Below the pieces are notes generated by a model. That model ran no database searches, was not told the DNA's origin, and saw nothing but the letters and a program-made list of their open reading frames with translations. A program made the position numbers and the translations under genes. Shown in pieces: positions 22,387 to 33,757 of a stretch of 50,139 bases of DNA. Origin of the DNA: Lingula anatina (taxonomy: Eukaryota; Brachiopoda; Lingulata; Lingulida; Lingulidae); assembly GCF_001039355.2 (NCBI RefSeq), contig NW_019775624.1, positions 317,138 to 367,276 on the forward strand, in the 5' to 3' direction. Numbering within the stretch: the first letter of the stretch is position 1; each line of letters opens with the position of its first letter.

Positions 22387-22830
22387 ACCTCAGTTCATGG
22401 TGAAAAATTAGGTAAAAGGTCAATTTCAATGTCACAGTATATGACTTCCTATTCAAGTTCAATAGTAACCATGGACATTTCTTTGCCAATTTTGCAGATT
22501 TAAAGGCCAGAAAACATGCAAAAAGTAATTTATCATAAAAAGTAGGTCAAGGGTCAATTTTAAGGTCACAGTTAGATAGCCAGTGTACGACTTCCTATTC
22601 AAGTTCAATAGTAACAATGGCCATTTGTTTGCCAGATTTGGAGATATTAGGGACTTAAATGTTGCAAAGTTCAATTCATGGTGAAAAGTAGGTCAAAGGT
22701 CAATTTCAAGGCCACAGTTAAATTGCCAGTATATGACTTCCTATTCAACTTCAATAGTAACTATGGACCTATCTCTGCCAGTTTTGGAGATAAAAGGGAT
22801 TAAATGTTACAATTTTGGAGTTACAATAAT
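22387..22830. repeat. ~146-bp tandem repeat, three copies
   Basis: Anchors CTTCCTATTCAA lie at about 22446, 22591 and 22737. Each unit carries a GTAGGTCAAAGGTCAATTT-like stretch and a GGTGAAAAGTAGG start. Similar wording (plus GAGACCACTTCCAGTGTTGG, related to 22150-22200) recurs at 22985-23400, so the whole 22.1-23.4 kb zone is one diverged repeat family. Confidence 0.7.
22690..22702 (+). promoter_or_regulatory. Perfect DR1 motif inside tandem repeat
   Basis: AGGTCAAAGGTCA is two AGGTCA half-sites spaced by one base, the textbook binding site of RXR-type, HNF4 and COUP nuclear receptors. It sits in the repeat unit, so it may be chance or repeat-borne; binding is not shown by sequence. Confidence 0.4.
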
Positions 22831-23377
22831 GTGCCATAAATTTCCTACAAAAAAAATTAATTGAAATTAAAAAATGTCATTTTGGAGATGCTCAGAAGTT
22901 CCAGATGTTCAAATTTCATGAAATAATGTCATTTTTGACCAGAAGATGTCTGTCTCGCCAAGCCTTCTGTTTTATTTTCCAGGGGTTCAAAATGTATTAC
23001 ACATTACCATATTGCGAAAATTGCTTTCACCACCACAATGTACTTTTTGATACAGCATAACTCGTAAACCATTTGGAAATTTAAAAAATGGAGACCACTT
23101 CCAGTGTTGGGCTTGACATGCTCTACAAAATGCAGAAATGAATAGGTCTCTAGCATTAACGGTTCCCGAATTAAAGATAGTTTTCGGTTTTGGTATCTTT
23201 TGGTCGCTACTTCCGTTAAAATGCACCGATTGACCCCAAACTCACGGAGATGAAAGATGACCTGAAGGGTAACATCTGCCAATAATATTATAAGTTAGGT
23301 CTGCGTAGTTTCTGAATATAAGTGCAAATAATTTTTTTCGTAAATTGAAAATTTTGGCCCGTTTGACCTTCAAATAG

Positions 23378-23390
23378 AGGTCAAAGGTCA
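23378..23390 (+). promoter_or_regulatory. Second perfect DR1 motif
   Basis: The identical 13-mer AGGTCAAAGGTCA occurs about 690 bp after the first, followed by AATCC. No nearby promoter is visible. Confidence 0.35.
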
Positions 23391-23400
23391 AATCCAAGGG

Positions 23401-24380
23401 CATATATGGAATCTCCACATATGACTTCCGGTCAGCCGTCTGTAGAAATTATTCCCATAATTCCTTCCGTATGGTAGATAATTAGCATTTAATTTTGCCA
23501 GTTTTGGACAAGGCTGCATTGCAATAAACCACACCTAGACCCCAGCACCGACGGAGCCCAAATTTTATGTGGAACGAGTTGAGATTATAGGTGACCTAAA
23601 TCCAAGAGATGGGTATGCAGGCCCTTGTAGTCTAGGAGGAGAAGGGGTAACGGTGAGATGGCGGCGGAGCCAGAGGAGCCGGCAGAGCCGGCGAAACATG
23701 CGGGTCGGGACTAAAACCATGTGTACCGCTAGTGCCTACACTGGTGGTACAATAAATATCAATCTACAAGCCTGTTGATCTTGCAGATCAACCACGTTAA
23801 TTAGGCTGCTAAACAACAAGTAACCCCCTCCCCCCGAACGCCTTATTAACACGTTTCCAAATGCAGACTGTGCCGCAGTTAAAACTTTCAGGTCAAAAGA
23901 AAGCCAGCCAAGGGCACATTTCGGGAACACGCTTGATCACGCCATGATGGACATTCACAGGTGTAGGACTAGAACAGAGTCTCTCGGAAACCAAGGGACA
24001 GATGTAAAGCATTTCACCTGCGCGTCTTTCCTCATGAAAAAATGAGTCCTTTCAGAGTGAGAGGCGACTTGATCAAGATAATTGTTGTGCACAATTATAT
24101 GTATGTACCTTCTCTGCTTCTTTTTCAACAATTATCTGCTTATCTATGTTTAATAATTGATTCCTAATTGTTTATTTATCCATCTTATAATCCAGTAACC
24201 TACGTGTAAATTGTTTTCATAGCCTGGTTTACCTGATTCAGCATTTTTATGTATCAAGCAGATCTGGGAAGGGAGGGCACAGGGGGTCTGGACCCCCTTT
24301 TTTTCAATGCTTACCATAATTTCCCATAATGTATTGATTTTAAAGAAATCCTGGATCCTCACCTACATATGCCTACATAT
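23401..24380. other. Gene-free stretch with MITE traces
   Basis: No supported gene. A piece around 24280-24365 (AGGGGGTCTGGACCCCC, then GAAATCCTGGATCCTCACC) resembles the end of the hAT-like MITE family. A purine-rich GC segment lies at 23640-23700. Confidence 0.4.
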
Positions 24381-27300
24381 GCTGGTCCAATACTTGTGAA
24401 ATTTCAACAAATGATTCTTAACATCAATAAAAATCTGTGATTAGCTCATCAGTTGACTGTGTCCCATGAAAAAGATTTTTTCAGACAATCTATTGGAGAA
24501 TACTGAAAATTACATTGAAAAGACTAACAATTCCATGGCATAAAACAATTAACGTTAATAATTTTGACAAATCAGGTCCAATATTTGTGAAATTTCGACA
24601 AATGAATGCTTAACAAGATTAAAAATCTGAAATAATCTCATCAGTTGACAGTGTCAGATGAATAAGATTTTTTCGGGCAATATATTGGAGAAAACTAAAA
24701 ATAACATTGAAAAGACTGGCAAATTCCATGGCGTAAAATGGTTAAACATTAATAATTTTGATAAATCTGGTCCAATATTTGTGAAATTTGAGCAAATGAT
24801 TTTTAACATCAATAAAAATCTGTGCTAAGCTTACCAATTGACTGTGTGTAATAGAATTGTTGTTTATTAGCAATTTGTATGAGAAGAGTAAGAATTCCCA
24901 TTTTTTTTTTAATTTTACAACATATAATTAAGTCTCACATGAAATAGCAAATGTTATGTTTGTGTTTGTTTGCATGAGAGGTGGAAAATTACCCATTATT
25001 GTCATCTGGAAACAATAAATACCCATTCAAGTCTTCTCCCTACCACCAATACCAGATGCAGATTACTCCTTACAATGGGTTTCTGGAATCGGTTTTGTAC
25101 ACCGTTTGACAATGTCCTAAATCTTGCCACATACCATCTATTGCACACATGGATGAGACATAGCTTTGCTCTTGCTGCTGTCTTTAACTGCATGCTTTTT
25201 CTGTACAAATTATCCATGACCAGACAGGAAGTACCAGTTCGCCTAAAGGCCACCTTGCTGTATGGAAAGGGTCACCTGGACAAAGAACAATATATAATTT
25301 TTAAAAAGTGAAAATTAAATTTCAAAAAGTGACAAATTTTTCAAACTAAAATAGTTAAACATTTATAATTTTGATAAAGTTAGGCTTATGAGTTGACTGT
25401 CTAATGTGAAAGATTTTTTCAGAAAATACAGTTTAAAAAACTGAAAATTCCATTGAAAAGACTAGCAAATTCCATGGCATAAAATAGTTAAACGTTAATA
25501 ATTTTGACAAATCATGTTCAATATTTGTGAAATTTGCACAAATCATGCTTAACAACAATAAAAATCTGTGATAAGCTCATCAGTTGACTGTGTCCCATGA
25601 AAAAGATTTTTTCAGACAATACATTGGAGAAAAGTAAAAATTAGATTGAAAAGACTTGCAAATTCCATGGCATAAAATGGTTAAAGGTTAATAATTTTGA
25701 CAATTCAGATCCAATATTAGTGATATTTAGACAAGTGATACTTAACAACAATAAAAATCTGCAATAATCTCATCAGTTGACAGTGTCCCATGAAAAACAT
25801 TTTTTCAGACAATACATTGGAGAAAATTGAAAATTATATTGAAAAGACTGGCAAATTCCATGGCATAAAATACTTAAACGGTAATAATTTTGATAAATCT
25901 GGTCCAATATTTGTGAAATTTGGACAAATGATTCTTAACATCAATAAAAAATGGGATAAGCTTACCAATTGACTGTTTGTAATAGAATTGTTGTTTATTG
26001 GCAATTTGTATAAGAAGAGTAAGAATTCCCAATTTTTTTTTTAAATTTTACAACATATAATTAAGTCTCACATGAAATGGCAAATGTTATGATTTGTGTT
26101 TGTTTGCATGAGAGGTGGAAAATTACCCATTTTTGAAATCTGGAAAATAATATATACCCATTCAAGTATTCTCCCTACTACCAATACCAGATGCAGATTA
26201 CTCCTTACAATGGGTTTCTGGAATCGGGTTTTGTACACCATTTGACAATGTCCTTAATCTTGCCACATACCATCTATTGTACACATGGATGAGACATAGC
26301 TTTGCTCTTGATGCTGTCTTTCACTGCATGCTTTTTCTATAGGAATTAGCCATGACCAGACAGGTAGTACCAGTTCACTAAGAAGCCACCACGCTGTATG
26401 GAAAGGGTCACCTGGAAAAAGAACAACATATAATTTTTAAAAAGTGAAAATTAAATTTCAAACTTAAATAGTTAAACATTAATAATTTTGATAAAGTTAA
26501 GATTAACAGTTGACTGTCTAATGTGAAAGATTTTTTCAGAAAATACAGTTTAGAAAACTGAAAATTACATTGAAAAGACTAGCAAATTCCATGGCATATA
26601 ATAGTTAAACGTTAATAATTTTGACAAATCATGTTCAATATTTGTGAAATTTGCACAAATCATGCTTAACAACAATAAAAATCTGTGATAAGCTCATCAG
26701 TTGACTGTGTCCCATGAAAAACATTTTTTCAGACAATATATTGGAGAAAACTGAAAATTACATTGAAAAGACTGGCAAATTAAATGGTATAAAATAATTA
26801 AACGTTAATAATTTTGACAGATGTTGTCCAATATTTGTGAAATTTGGAAAAATGATGCTTAATAAGAATAAAAATCTGTTATAAGCTCTTCAGTTGACTG
26901 TGTTCCATGAAAAAGACTTTTTTGGGAAATATATTGAAGAAAAGTGAAAATTATATTGAAAAGACTTGCAAATTCCATGGCATAAAATGGTTAAAGGTTA
27001 ATAATTTTGACAATTCAGATCCAATATCAGTGATATTTAGACAAGTGATACTTAACAACAATAAAAATCTGCAATAATCTCATCAGTTGACAGTGTCCCA
27101 TGAAAAAGATTTTTTCAGACAATACATTGGAGAAAATTGAAAATTATATTGAAAAGACTGACAAATTCCATGGCATAAAATACTTAAACGGTAATAATTT
27201 TGATAAATCTAGTCCAATATTTGTGAAATTTGGACAAATGATGCTTAACAAGAATAAAAATCAGTGATAAGCTCAGACTGTGTCAGATGAATAAGATGTT

Positions 27301-29783
27301 TTCGGGCAATATATTGGAGAAAACTAAAAATTACATTGAAAAGACTGGCAAATTCCATGGCGTAAAATAGTTAAACATTAATAAGTTTGATAAATCTGGT
27401 CCAATATTTGTGTAATTTGAGCAAATGATTTTTAACATCAATAAAAACCTGGGATAGGCTTACCAATTGACTGTGTGTAATAGAATTGTTGTTTATTAGC
27501 AATTTGTATGAGAAGAGTAAGAATTCCCAATTTTTTTTAAAATTTTACAACATATAATTAAGTCTCACATAAAATAGCAAATGTTATGATTTGTGTTTGT
27601 TTGTGTGAGAGGTGGAAAATTACCCATAACTGTCATCTGGAAAACAATAAATACCCATTCAAGTCTTCTCCCTACTATCAATACCAGATGCAGATTACTC
27701 CTTACAATGGGTTTCTGGAATCGGGTTTTGTACACCATTTGACAATGTCCTAAATCTTGCCACATACCATCTATTGTACACATGGATAAGACATAGCTTT
27801 GCTCTTGCTGCTGTCTTTAACTGCATGCTTTTTCAATAGGAATTATCCATGACCAGACAGGTAGTACCAGTTCACCAAGACGCCACCAAGCTGTATGGAA
27901 AGGGTCACCTGGAAAAAGAACAACATATAATTTTTAAAAAGTGAAAATTAAATTTCAAAAAGTGACAAATTTTTCAAACTAAAATAGTTAAACATTAATA
28001 ATTTTGATAAAGTTAGGATTAACAGTTGACTGTCTAATGTGAAAGATTTTTTCAGAAAATACAGTTTAGAAAACTGAAAATTACATTGAAAAGACTAGCA
28101 AATTCCATGGCATAAAACAGTTAAACGTTAATAATTTTGACAAATCAGGTCCAATATTTGTGAAATTTGCACAAATAATGCTTAACAACAACAAAAATCT
28201 GTGATAAGCTGCTCATCAGTTGACTGTGTCCATGAAAAAGATTTTTTCAGACAATATATTGGAGAAAACTGAAAATTACATTGAAAAGACTAGCAAATTA
28301 AATCGCATAAAATAGTTAAACGTTATTAATTTTGACAAATCAGGTCCAATATCAGTGAAAGTAGCACAAATAATGCTTAACAACAATCAAAATCTGTGAT
28401 AAGCTCATCAGTTGACTATGTCCCATGAAAAAGATTTTTTTGGATAATATATTTGAGAAAACTGAAAATTACATTGAAAAGACTGGCAAATCCCAGGGCA
28501 TAAAATAGTTAAACGTTAATAATTTTGACAAATCTTTTCCAATATTTGTGAAATTTGGACAAATGATTCTTAACATCAATAAAAACCTTGGATAAGCTTA
28601 GCAATTGACTGTTTGTAATAGAATTGTTGTTTATTGGCAATTTGTATAAGAAGAGTAAGAATTCCCAATTTTTTTTTTTTAATTTTACAACATATAATTA
28701 AGTCTCACATGAAATGGCAAATGTTATGATTTGTGTTTGTTTGCATGAGAGGTGGAAAATTACCCATTTTTGAAATCTGGAAAACAATATATACCCATTC
28801 AAGTATTCTCCCTACTACCAATACCAGATGCAGATTACTCCTTACAATGGGTTTCTGGAATCAGGTTTAGTACACGATTTCACAATGTCCTAAATCTTGC
28901 CACATACCATCTATTGTACACATGGATGAGACATAGCTTTGCTCTTGCTGCTGTCTTTCACTGCATGCTTTTTCTATAGGAATTAGCCATGACCAGACAA
29001 GAAGTACCAGTTCACCAAGAAGCCACCACGCTGTATGGAAAGGGTCACCTGGAATAAGAACAATATATAATTTTTAAAAAGTGAAAATTAAATTTCAAAA
29101 AGTGACAAATTTTTCAAACTTAAATAGTTAAACATTAATAATTTTGATAAAGTTAAGATTAACAGTTGACTGTCTAATGTGAAAGATTTTTTCAGAAAAT
29201 ACAGTTTAGAAAACTGAAAATTACATTGAAAACACTTGCAAATTCCATGGCATATAAGAGTTAAATGTTTATAATTTTGACAAATCAGGTCCAATATTTG
29301 TGAAATTTGCACAAATGATGCTTAACAACAATAAAAATCTGTGATAAGCTCATCAGTTGACTGTGTTTCATGAAAAAGATTTTTTAAGACAATACATTGA
29401 AGAAAAGTGAAAATTATATTGAAAAGACTGGCAAATTCCATGGCATAAAATACTTAAACGGTAATAATTTTGATAAATCTAGTCCAATATTTGTGAAATT
29501 TGGACAAATGATGCTTAACAAGAATAAAAATCAGTGATAAGCTCATCAGTTCTCTGTGTCAGATGAATAAGATGTTTTCGGGCAATATATTGGAGAAAAC
29601 TAAAAATTACATTGAAAAGACTGGCAAATTCCATGGCGTAAAATAGTTAAACATTAATAAGTTTGATAAATCGGGTCCAATATTTGTGTAATTTGAGCAA
29701 ATGATTTTTAACATCAATAAAAACCTGGGATAGGCTTACTAATTGACTGTGTGTAATAGAATTGTTGTTTATTAGCAATTTGT
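24381..29783 (+). repeat. Left part of higher-order tandem array (192-bp monomers plus spacers)
   Basis: Monomers of ~192 bp repeat in one direction; measured steps between AGTTGAC anchors are 191-193 bp (for example 24451, 24643, 24836 and 25391, 25582, 25775, 25967). Each holds ATTTTGACAAATCAGGTCCA, AATCTGTGATAAGCTCATCA and TTCCATGGCATAAAATAG-like segments. Groups of monomers alternate with ~500-bp spacers at about 24847-25330, 25980-26470, 27478-27980 and 28617-29120. The spacer-to-spacer steps are 1135, 1497 and 1140 bp, the middle one longer by about two monomers. The last spacer start (29757 on) runs directly into the P2X7C gene. No retroelement signature was found. Confidence 0.9.
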
Positions 29784-29842
29784 ATGGAGTCGGATAGCAA
29801 TGGCAGTAGTACTAGTAGCAGCTGTCCAGTAGGACCAAGCAG
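29784..29842 (+). CDS. P2X7C-domain protein, exon 1
   Basis: The ATG at 29784 opens MESDSNGSSTSSSCPVGPS, and the donor AGCAG/GTATGT follows after 19 codons plus two bases. It joins exon 2 at 30000 with the phase matching (AG + C = Ser), giving a 197-residue product. The bases up to and including the ATG are identical to the start of the array spacers (ATTAGCAATTTGTATG), so the 5' leader is shared with the repeat. This start is preferred because splicing removes the in-frame intron and keeps a continuous Ser-rich start. Confidence 0.7.
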
Positions 29843-29999
29843 GTATGTTGAGGGCGAAACACTGATAAGCCTAAGTGATAAAAGTTATGAACTTTTTTCA
29901 TAGCAGTAAGTATTTATTTTTTTTTAAATGAAAAGGTCACTTCAACTTTGTTATACATGTAAACAAATGACAAGAAACAAAGTTTTTTATGTTATACAG

Positions 30000-30534
30000 C
30001 AGTACCAGTGAGAATCTCAGTCCTTCTAGACCCAGTAGACCTGTGGGAAGACCAGCAAAATCAAAGAGAGGGAGGTGGAGTTGGGGTCGTAGTAGCCAGA
30101 GAGATCAAGCTACAGCAAGCACCAGTGCAGCAGATGCAGGCCCTAGTACTAGAAGTTCAGGCAGGTCAGGTGCAAGCAGCAGAGGGAGAAGAAGATCACG
30201 TGGACGTGGTAGGGGAAATATACAGTCCATGTCGATTGAAGAGGAAGAGAGGATCAGAAACTTGCAAGAGGCAAGAAATTCCAGGCTCGGGGTAATTTTG
30301 CTGTGTTCTGTACTTCAAATTATTGCTTTGCTGAACAACTATTTCAAAACAGATTTGATAAAAGACAGATCTTATATCATGTGGAAGTTTGACAGGCTTA
30401 CAAGAGGGGACAGAAGGGTTATTCCATCATGTTGTGTTTGGGCCCTTAGGGACAAATATCCCTTGCCTTCTGGCCAATATCGTGGCTTTGACCCAAGAAG
30501 AATAATTCAGCTTTTTGCAATGTGGAATCTGTGA
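30000..30534 (+). CDS. P2X7C-domain protein, exon 2 (ballast-like domain)
   Basis: The acceptor TTATACAG precedes C at 30000; the stop is at 30532-30534. In the spliced 197-residue protein, residues 21-95 are Ser/Arg/Gly-rich with RGRGRG (RGG-like, maybe nucleic-acid binding). A short acidic helix follows (IEEEERIRNLQEAR), then at about 117-183 the conserved end of the P2X7 C-terminal ballast domain: LLCSVLQIIALLNNYF, then RGDRRVIPSCCVWALRDKYP and GQYRGF. The vertebrate domain is cytosolic and binds zinc and guanine nucleotides; many invertebrates carry it as stand-alone proteins. The CxC-rich zinc block usually preceding this part is missing: the frame passes straight from NSRLG to VILLCSV, so an internal deletion or unrecognised splicing (a GTAATT sits there) is possible. 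There is no channel domain. Confidence 0.78.
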
Positions 30535-30916
30535 TGTTTATGTTACATGGAGAGAGTAAATTTCACTAGTCTATTTTTCTAATTGTTCAGCTTTATAAAT
30601 AGGCCTCTCTATTTATAGTGATTGCTATAATTATGTAAAACCATTCTCTAAATTTGGAAGTTGACCTATTTATTACTTCCTTCACTTTAGTCTGTCATAT
30701 TTGAACCTGTGCCTTCACTGTATTTCGTATGAACTTTTTGTTACAGATGCTGTGGTGGTAGTATCATACCATTTAGCGTAATTGAATGGATGTTACTTTT
30801 ATAAAATACTTATATTAATAGGGTTGCATTAGAGACTTGTCTGAATAGCCAATATGTGGTAGAAAATTAGATAATTAACAACAGCAATAAGCAAAAATGA
30901 TTTTTTTATTAGAAGC

Positions 30917-30922
30917 AATAAA
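30917..30922 (+). promoter_or_regulatory. Possible poly(A) signal of the P2X7C gene
   Basis: AATAAA lies 383 bp after the stop codon. Another AATAAA-like motif occurs near 30969. The AT-rich context limits certainty. Confidence 0.3.
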
Positions 30923-32093
30923 TTAGAAGTAATCTTGTTTACACAGTGTAAGAACCACAATACTTTTAAATAAATCATTTCTATTTGATGCTGTAGTTAT
31001 GTTGTTGATACAAATACTTTGTTCTCATAAGAACAATATTTCCCTTGGAGTGATTGGTAAGATTAAACCATGCAGTTTTCACCTTTTCTTTGGTTGTAAA
31101 TATAACAGCTTTTAATCAACTCCAAACTATTTTCAGTATGGCATAAGTATATGAGGAATTGTTAATTGGAGCTTTTGGAGTCTCATCAGCCAAACAGAAA
31201 AAAAAAACAAACATTTTCATGGACTCATTAATAACTATATTTATTAACTAATATAAATAAAAAAATAGATACAAAGCTTTAAAATGAAACTCATTAACAT
31301 ATTTCTGTGTAATGTACAATTCTATTCAAGTCTCAGTAGGGGAATAATGCACTTCTAACAATCTCCCAAGCATATAGAAAATGCCAGTTGGGAAGTTCAG
31401 GAGACTTGTTAGTCAAAATTTCCACAAATGTTCGTGAACAGTTTGATTTTAACTAAACTGTACTATCAACAATTTATTTTCCAATAACCAACATATCATA
31501 ACACTTCTGGTCCCCCAAAATTTTAATTTTCTCTTAAAAAATAACCTGATGCCCCATTTAAAAGAATCAAGGAAAACCCCACCCCTTCACAGTGTAGTGG
31601 CAAAACAGAATATGGCAGTTAATTCATCAAACCCTTTTACCTTACTACTGCCTTATGAAGTTATTTTTTTGAAGGCAGGCACTCATGTTTTCACTCAGTG
31701 TTGCATTTTAATTTTCAGTATATCAATTACAGAAAAGGGGGGGGGGGGTCCTGATACCTTGAAAAACGCATCTAGTTTTCTAAGGCCCGATCCTCATAAA
31801 AACAAAAGTCTATCTGGATATACCAAACTATCAGAATTTTTGCTTCAAAAAGTCCTTGTGTTCAACAGAATACAGAATGACTGGTGACTATACGATTATA
31901 CTGGAAAGAACAGGAATGATAAATCTGTTCAGTTGATTCCACTTAGTTAAGTCTCCAGTGAGCTGGGTAGATCCACATGGATGGAAATGGGATCTTCAAT
32001 GACAAACAAAAACTACAAACTGTTTAGCTTATTTGATATGGCCTCTTGCATCAGGCATTGCAAGACATGCATAATGATAACTTTGTTTTCTAG

Positions 32094-32221
32094 ACTACTG
32101 GAACCTGCTCTTTTTGGCTGTAATCAGTTCCTCTGTTGGGGGAGCAGGAATGGGTGCAATGTTTGGCCTGATGTTCCTGGGTCCTAAGGCCCTAGTTGCA
32201 CACATGCTGCCATGGGCCTAA
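32094..32221 (+). CDS. Candidate terminal exon encoding a hydrophobic Gly-rich helix
   Basis: A strong acceptor (AACTTTGTTTTCTAG) is followed, after two phase bases, by YWNLLFLAVISSSVGG, then AGMGAMFGLMFLGPKALVAH and a stop at 32219-32221. The segment is one continuous membrane-helix-like stretch with small-residue GxxxG-type spacing. AATAAA at 32358-32363 supports a 3' end. The preceding exon must end with one extra base and was not found; it might belong to an alternative form of the P2X7C transcript or to a separate gene. The opposite strand also reads as a Pro-rich open segment (NIAPIPAPPTEELITAKK) but with a poor acceptor. Confidence 0.4.
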
Positions 32222-32357
32222 TGCTTGTCAGCCTTAATGTAACTGCATGAGACTGTAATGTTGGGATGTAATGGTATGTTTTTCCCACCTATTGGATAGG
32301 CCACCCATGCCTTTGCTTGTTTACTGTACCGCTTTCCAACCTACAATGTAAGATTCA

Positions 32358-32363
32358 AATAAA
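32358..32363 (+). promoter_or_regulatory. Possible poly(A) signal AATAAA
   Basis: Lies 137 bp after the stop of the hydrophobic exon candidate, a normal distance for a short 3' UTR. Confidence 0.4.
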
Positions 32364-32770
32364 TATAGTAATCATCTACTTAGTTCTAACTTGAACTTCA
32401 GAAAGATAACAATTGTTTAAATGTTCTTTTTCTCTTAGATAATGCTTTTTTATTTTCAAGAAACACGGGAACATCTCATTTAAAACATTGAATCCACTGC
32501 TCTCAACTGTTTCAAATCCAGACATGGGTGCACTTGATATAAAAACAAAGCATATAGATAGAGCTTTGGATTACATCCATTTAATTTAAGTTAAAATAAC
32601 ATCCTTTGCTTGAAAAATTTAATTAAAATGAAATTCTGTAATTATCTTAACAAAATATGTGCCCTACTCAAATGCAAAACAAAACTTATACAAATGTAAA
32701 TTTGTTTGATAAGAGATCTAGTTGAGATATCTAAGCTCACTCAAAAGACACTCACTCAGAACGAGATTTT

Positions 32771-32834
32771 CTATATCTGTTGGGAAATTGACCTTGGCGT
32801 GGACGTTAACCTGGCCGGCACCTGAGCAAAGTAA
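32771..32834 (-). CDS. Small basic W..LK..LGL protein, exon 2
   Basis: The acceptor (TTATTCTTGGTTTGTTTCAG on the minus strand) is very strong. Joined to exon 1 (phase: AC + T = Thr) it continues LLLDTYFAQVPARLTS, is Ser/Arg-rich, and stops at 32771-32773. The phase match and the quality of both splice sites make this pairing convincing, although a longer gene with a different second exon cannot be excluded. Confidence 0.6.
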
Positions 32835-33251
32835 CTGAAACAAACCAAGAATAAATCAATATCCCAATAACGACGGTGCTGGTCCCGCTGGTGCATTTTT
32901 ATTTCGTGACCTACATGTACTTTCTGTAAACACAGGGAATCAAGCTCGTCATACTTGTCTTATATAGTATATTCTAAATCAGGTGTCTGTACAAAACTAA
33001 CTTCAAAAGTGAGGAAGTCGGAATAATTTTCAGATAGCGTCGCTAACCATAAAAGTATTTCCCAATTGTATCTTGTTAGTAACCGCCTGTCCATCTTTTC
33101 GGTACATGTACCGATCAAAAACAGAAAACGTAAAGCCCAAAACGCTCTTATACACGTAGCCAACTTTGTATGAGCACAAATATTGTCATTTATTGTGAAC
33201 AGGCTAATATGATAATCATTCACACTTGAGACCTGTGAAGCGCATACTCAC

Positions 33252-33460
33252 GTGTCGAGGAGTAGTTTTGCCATTGCCTCGTATGTGAGACCTAAGTCAG
33301 CTTTAAGTGTCCTCCACTGCCCCACTTCCCTCCCAGCATACACAGTCTGAGAGCTTCTTTGTCTGTCTCTCATTTTCTTTCGTATATTTTGAACCGGAGT
33401 GGCTATTTTCTTTCGTCCTCTTTTGTTGCTCTCCTCTTCAGACTTGACACGCGTCTCCAT
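33252..33460 (-). CDS. Small basic W..LK..LGL protein, exon 1
   Basis: Minus-strand exon from ATG (33458-33460) to a consensus donor ACAC/GTGAGT. An in-frame ATG ten codons upstream (33488-33490) is the alternative start; the inner one is preceded by AAAC, a better initiation context. With exon 2 the product is 90 residues. Residues 12-36 are Lys/Arg-rich (NKRGRKKIATPVQNIRKKMR, a likely nuclear signal). Residues 44-70 read REVGQWRTLKADLGLTYEAM and AKLLLDT, a predicted two-helix segment. The W..LK...GL....(V/M)A..LLD pattern recalls a motif I know from uncharacterised, often multi-copy proteins of invertebrates and fish; no biochemical role is established to my knowledge. It converges on the P2X7C gene. 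Confidence 0.65.
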
Positions 33461-33490
33461 GTTTGCTGTTTTGGCGCCAAATAGTAACAT

Positions 33491-33757
33491 CCGGGTCTCA
33501 GCCGTAGTACTTCATTCATAGTAAACCGCGAGACTTAGCGAGATATTGCGCATTCTGAAGCCGTACTGTGAGGTGGTAGCTGAGTATTTAAGACGAGTCG
33601 TCTTTTATTATTTAATGGAACTTAAAAACGGTATTAGGAAGCTTCATTTTCTGGACGGTTTTGGATAGGATATACCTTGGTCATTATGGGGAAATTGGTG
33701 AGATTTCCAGGAAAATTCATTTTCGTGCTATTTTAAGGGTTTAACGCGCTGAGACTG
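33491..33757. promoter_or_regulatory. Probable promoter zone of the minus-strand gene
   Basis: The 270 bases between the start codon and the right-hand array include several CpGs (CCGCGAGACTTAGCGAG) that contrast with the AT-rich surroundings. No TATA box is evident at a fitting distance. Assigned by position only. Confidence 0.3.

Noticed and set aside
25790-25972. 60-codon frame within a monomer
   Set aside because: Other monomers at the same position carry stops and frameshifts, so the frame is not maintained.
29784-30534. A complete P2X7 receptor channel gene
   Set aside because: Only the C-terminal domain is recognisable. There is no first membrane helix, cysteine-rich ectodomain or pore segment in the flanks.
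31549-31887. 112-codon open frame as a gene
   Set aside because: It crosses a G-run, has low complexity and shows no motif, splice context or family resemblance.
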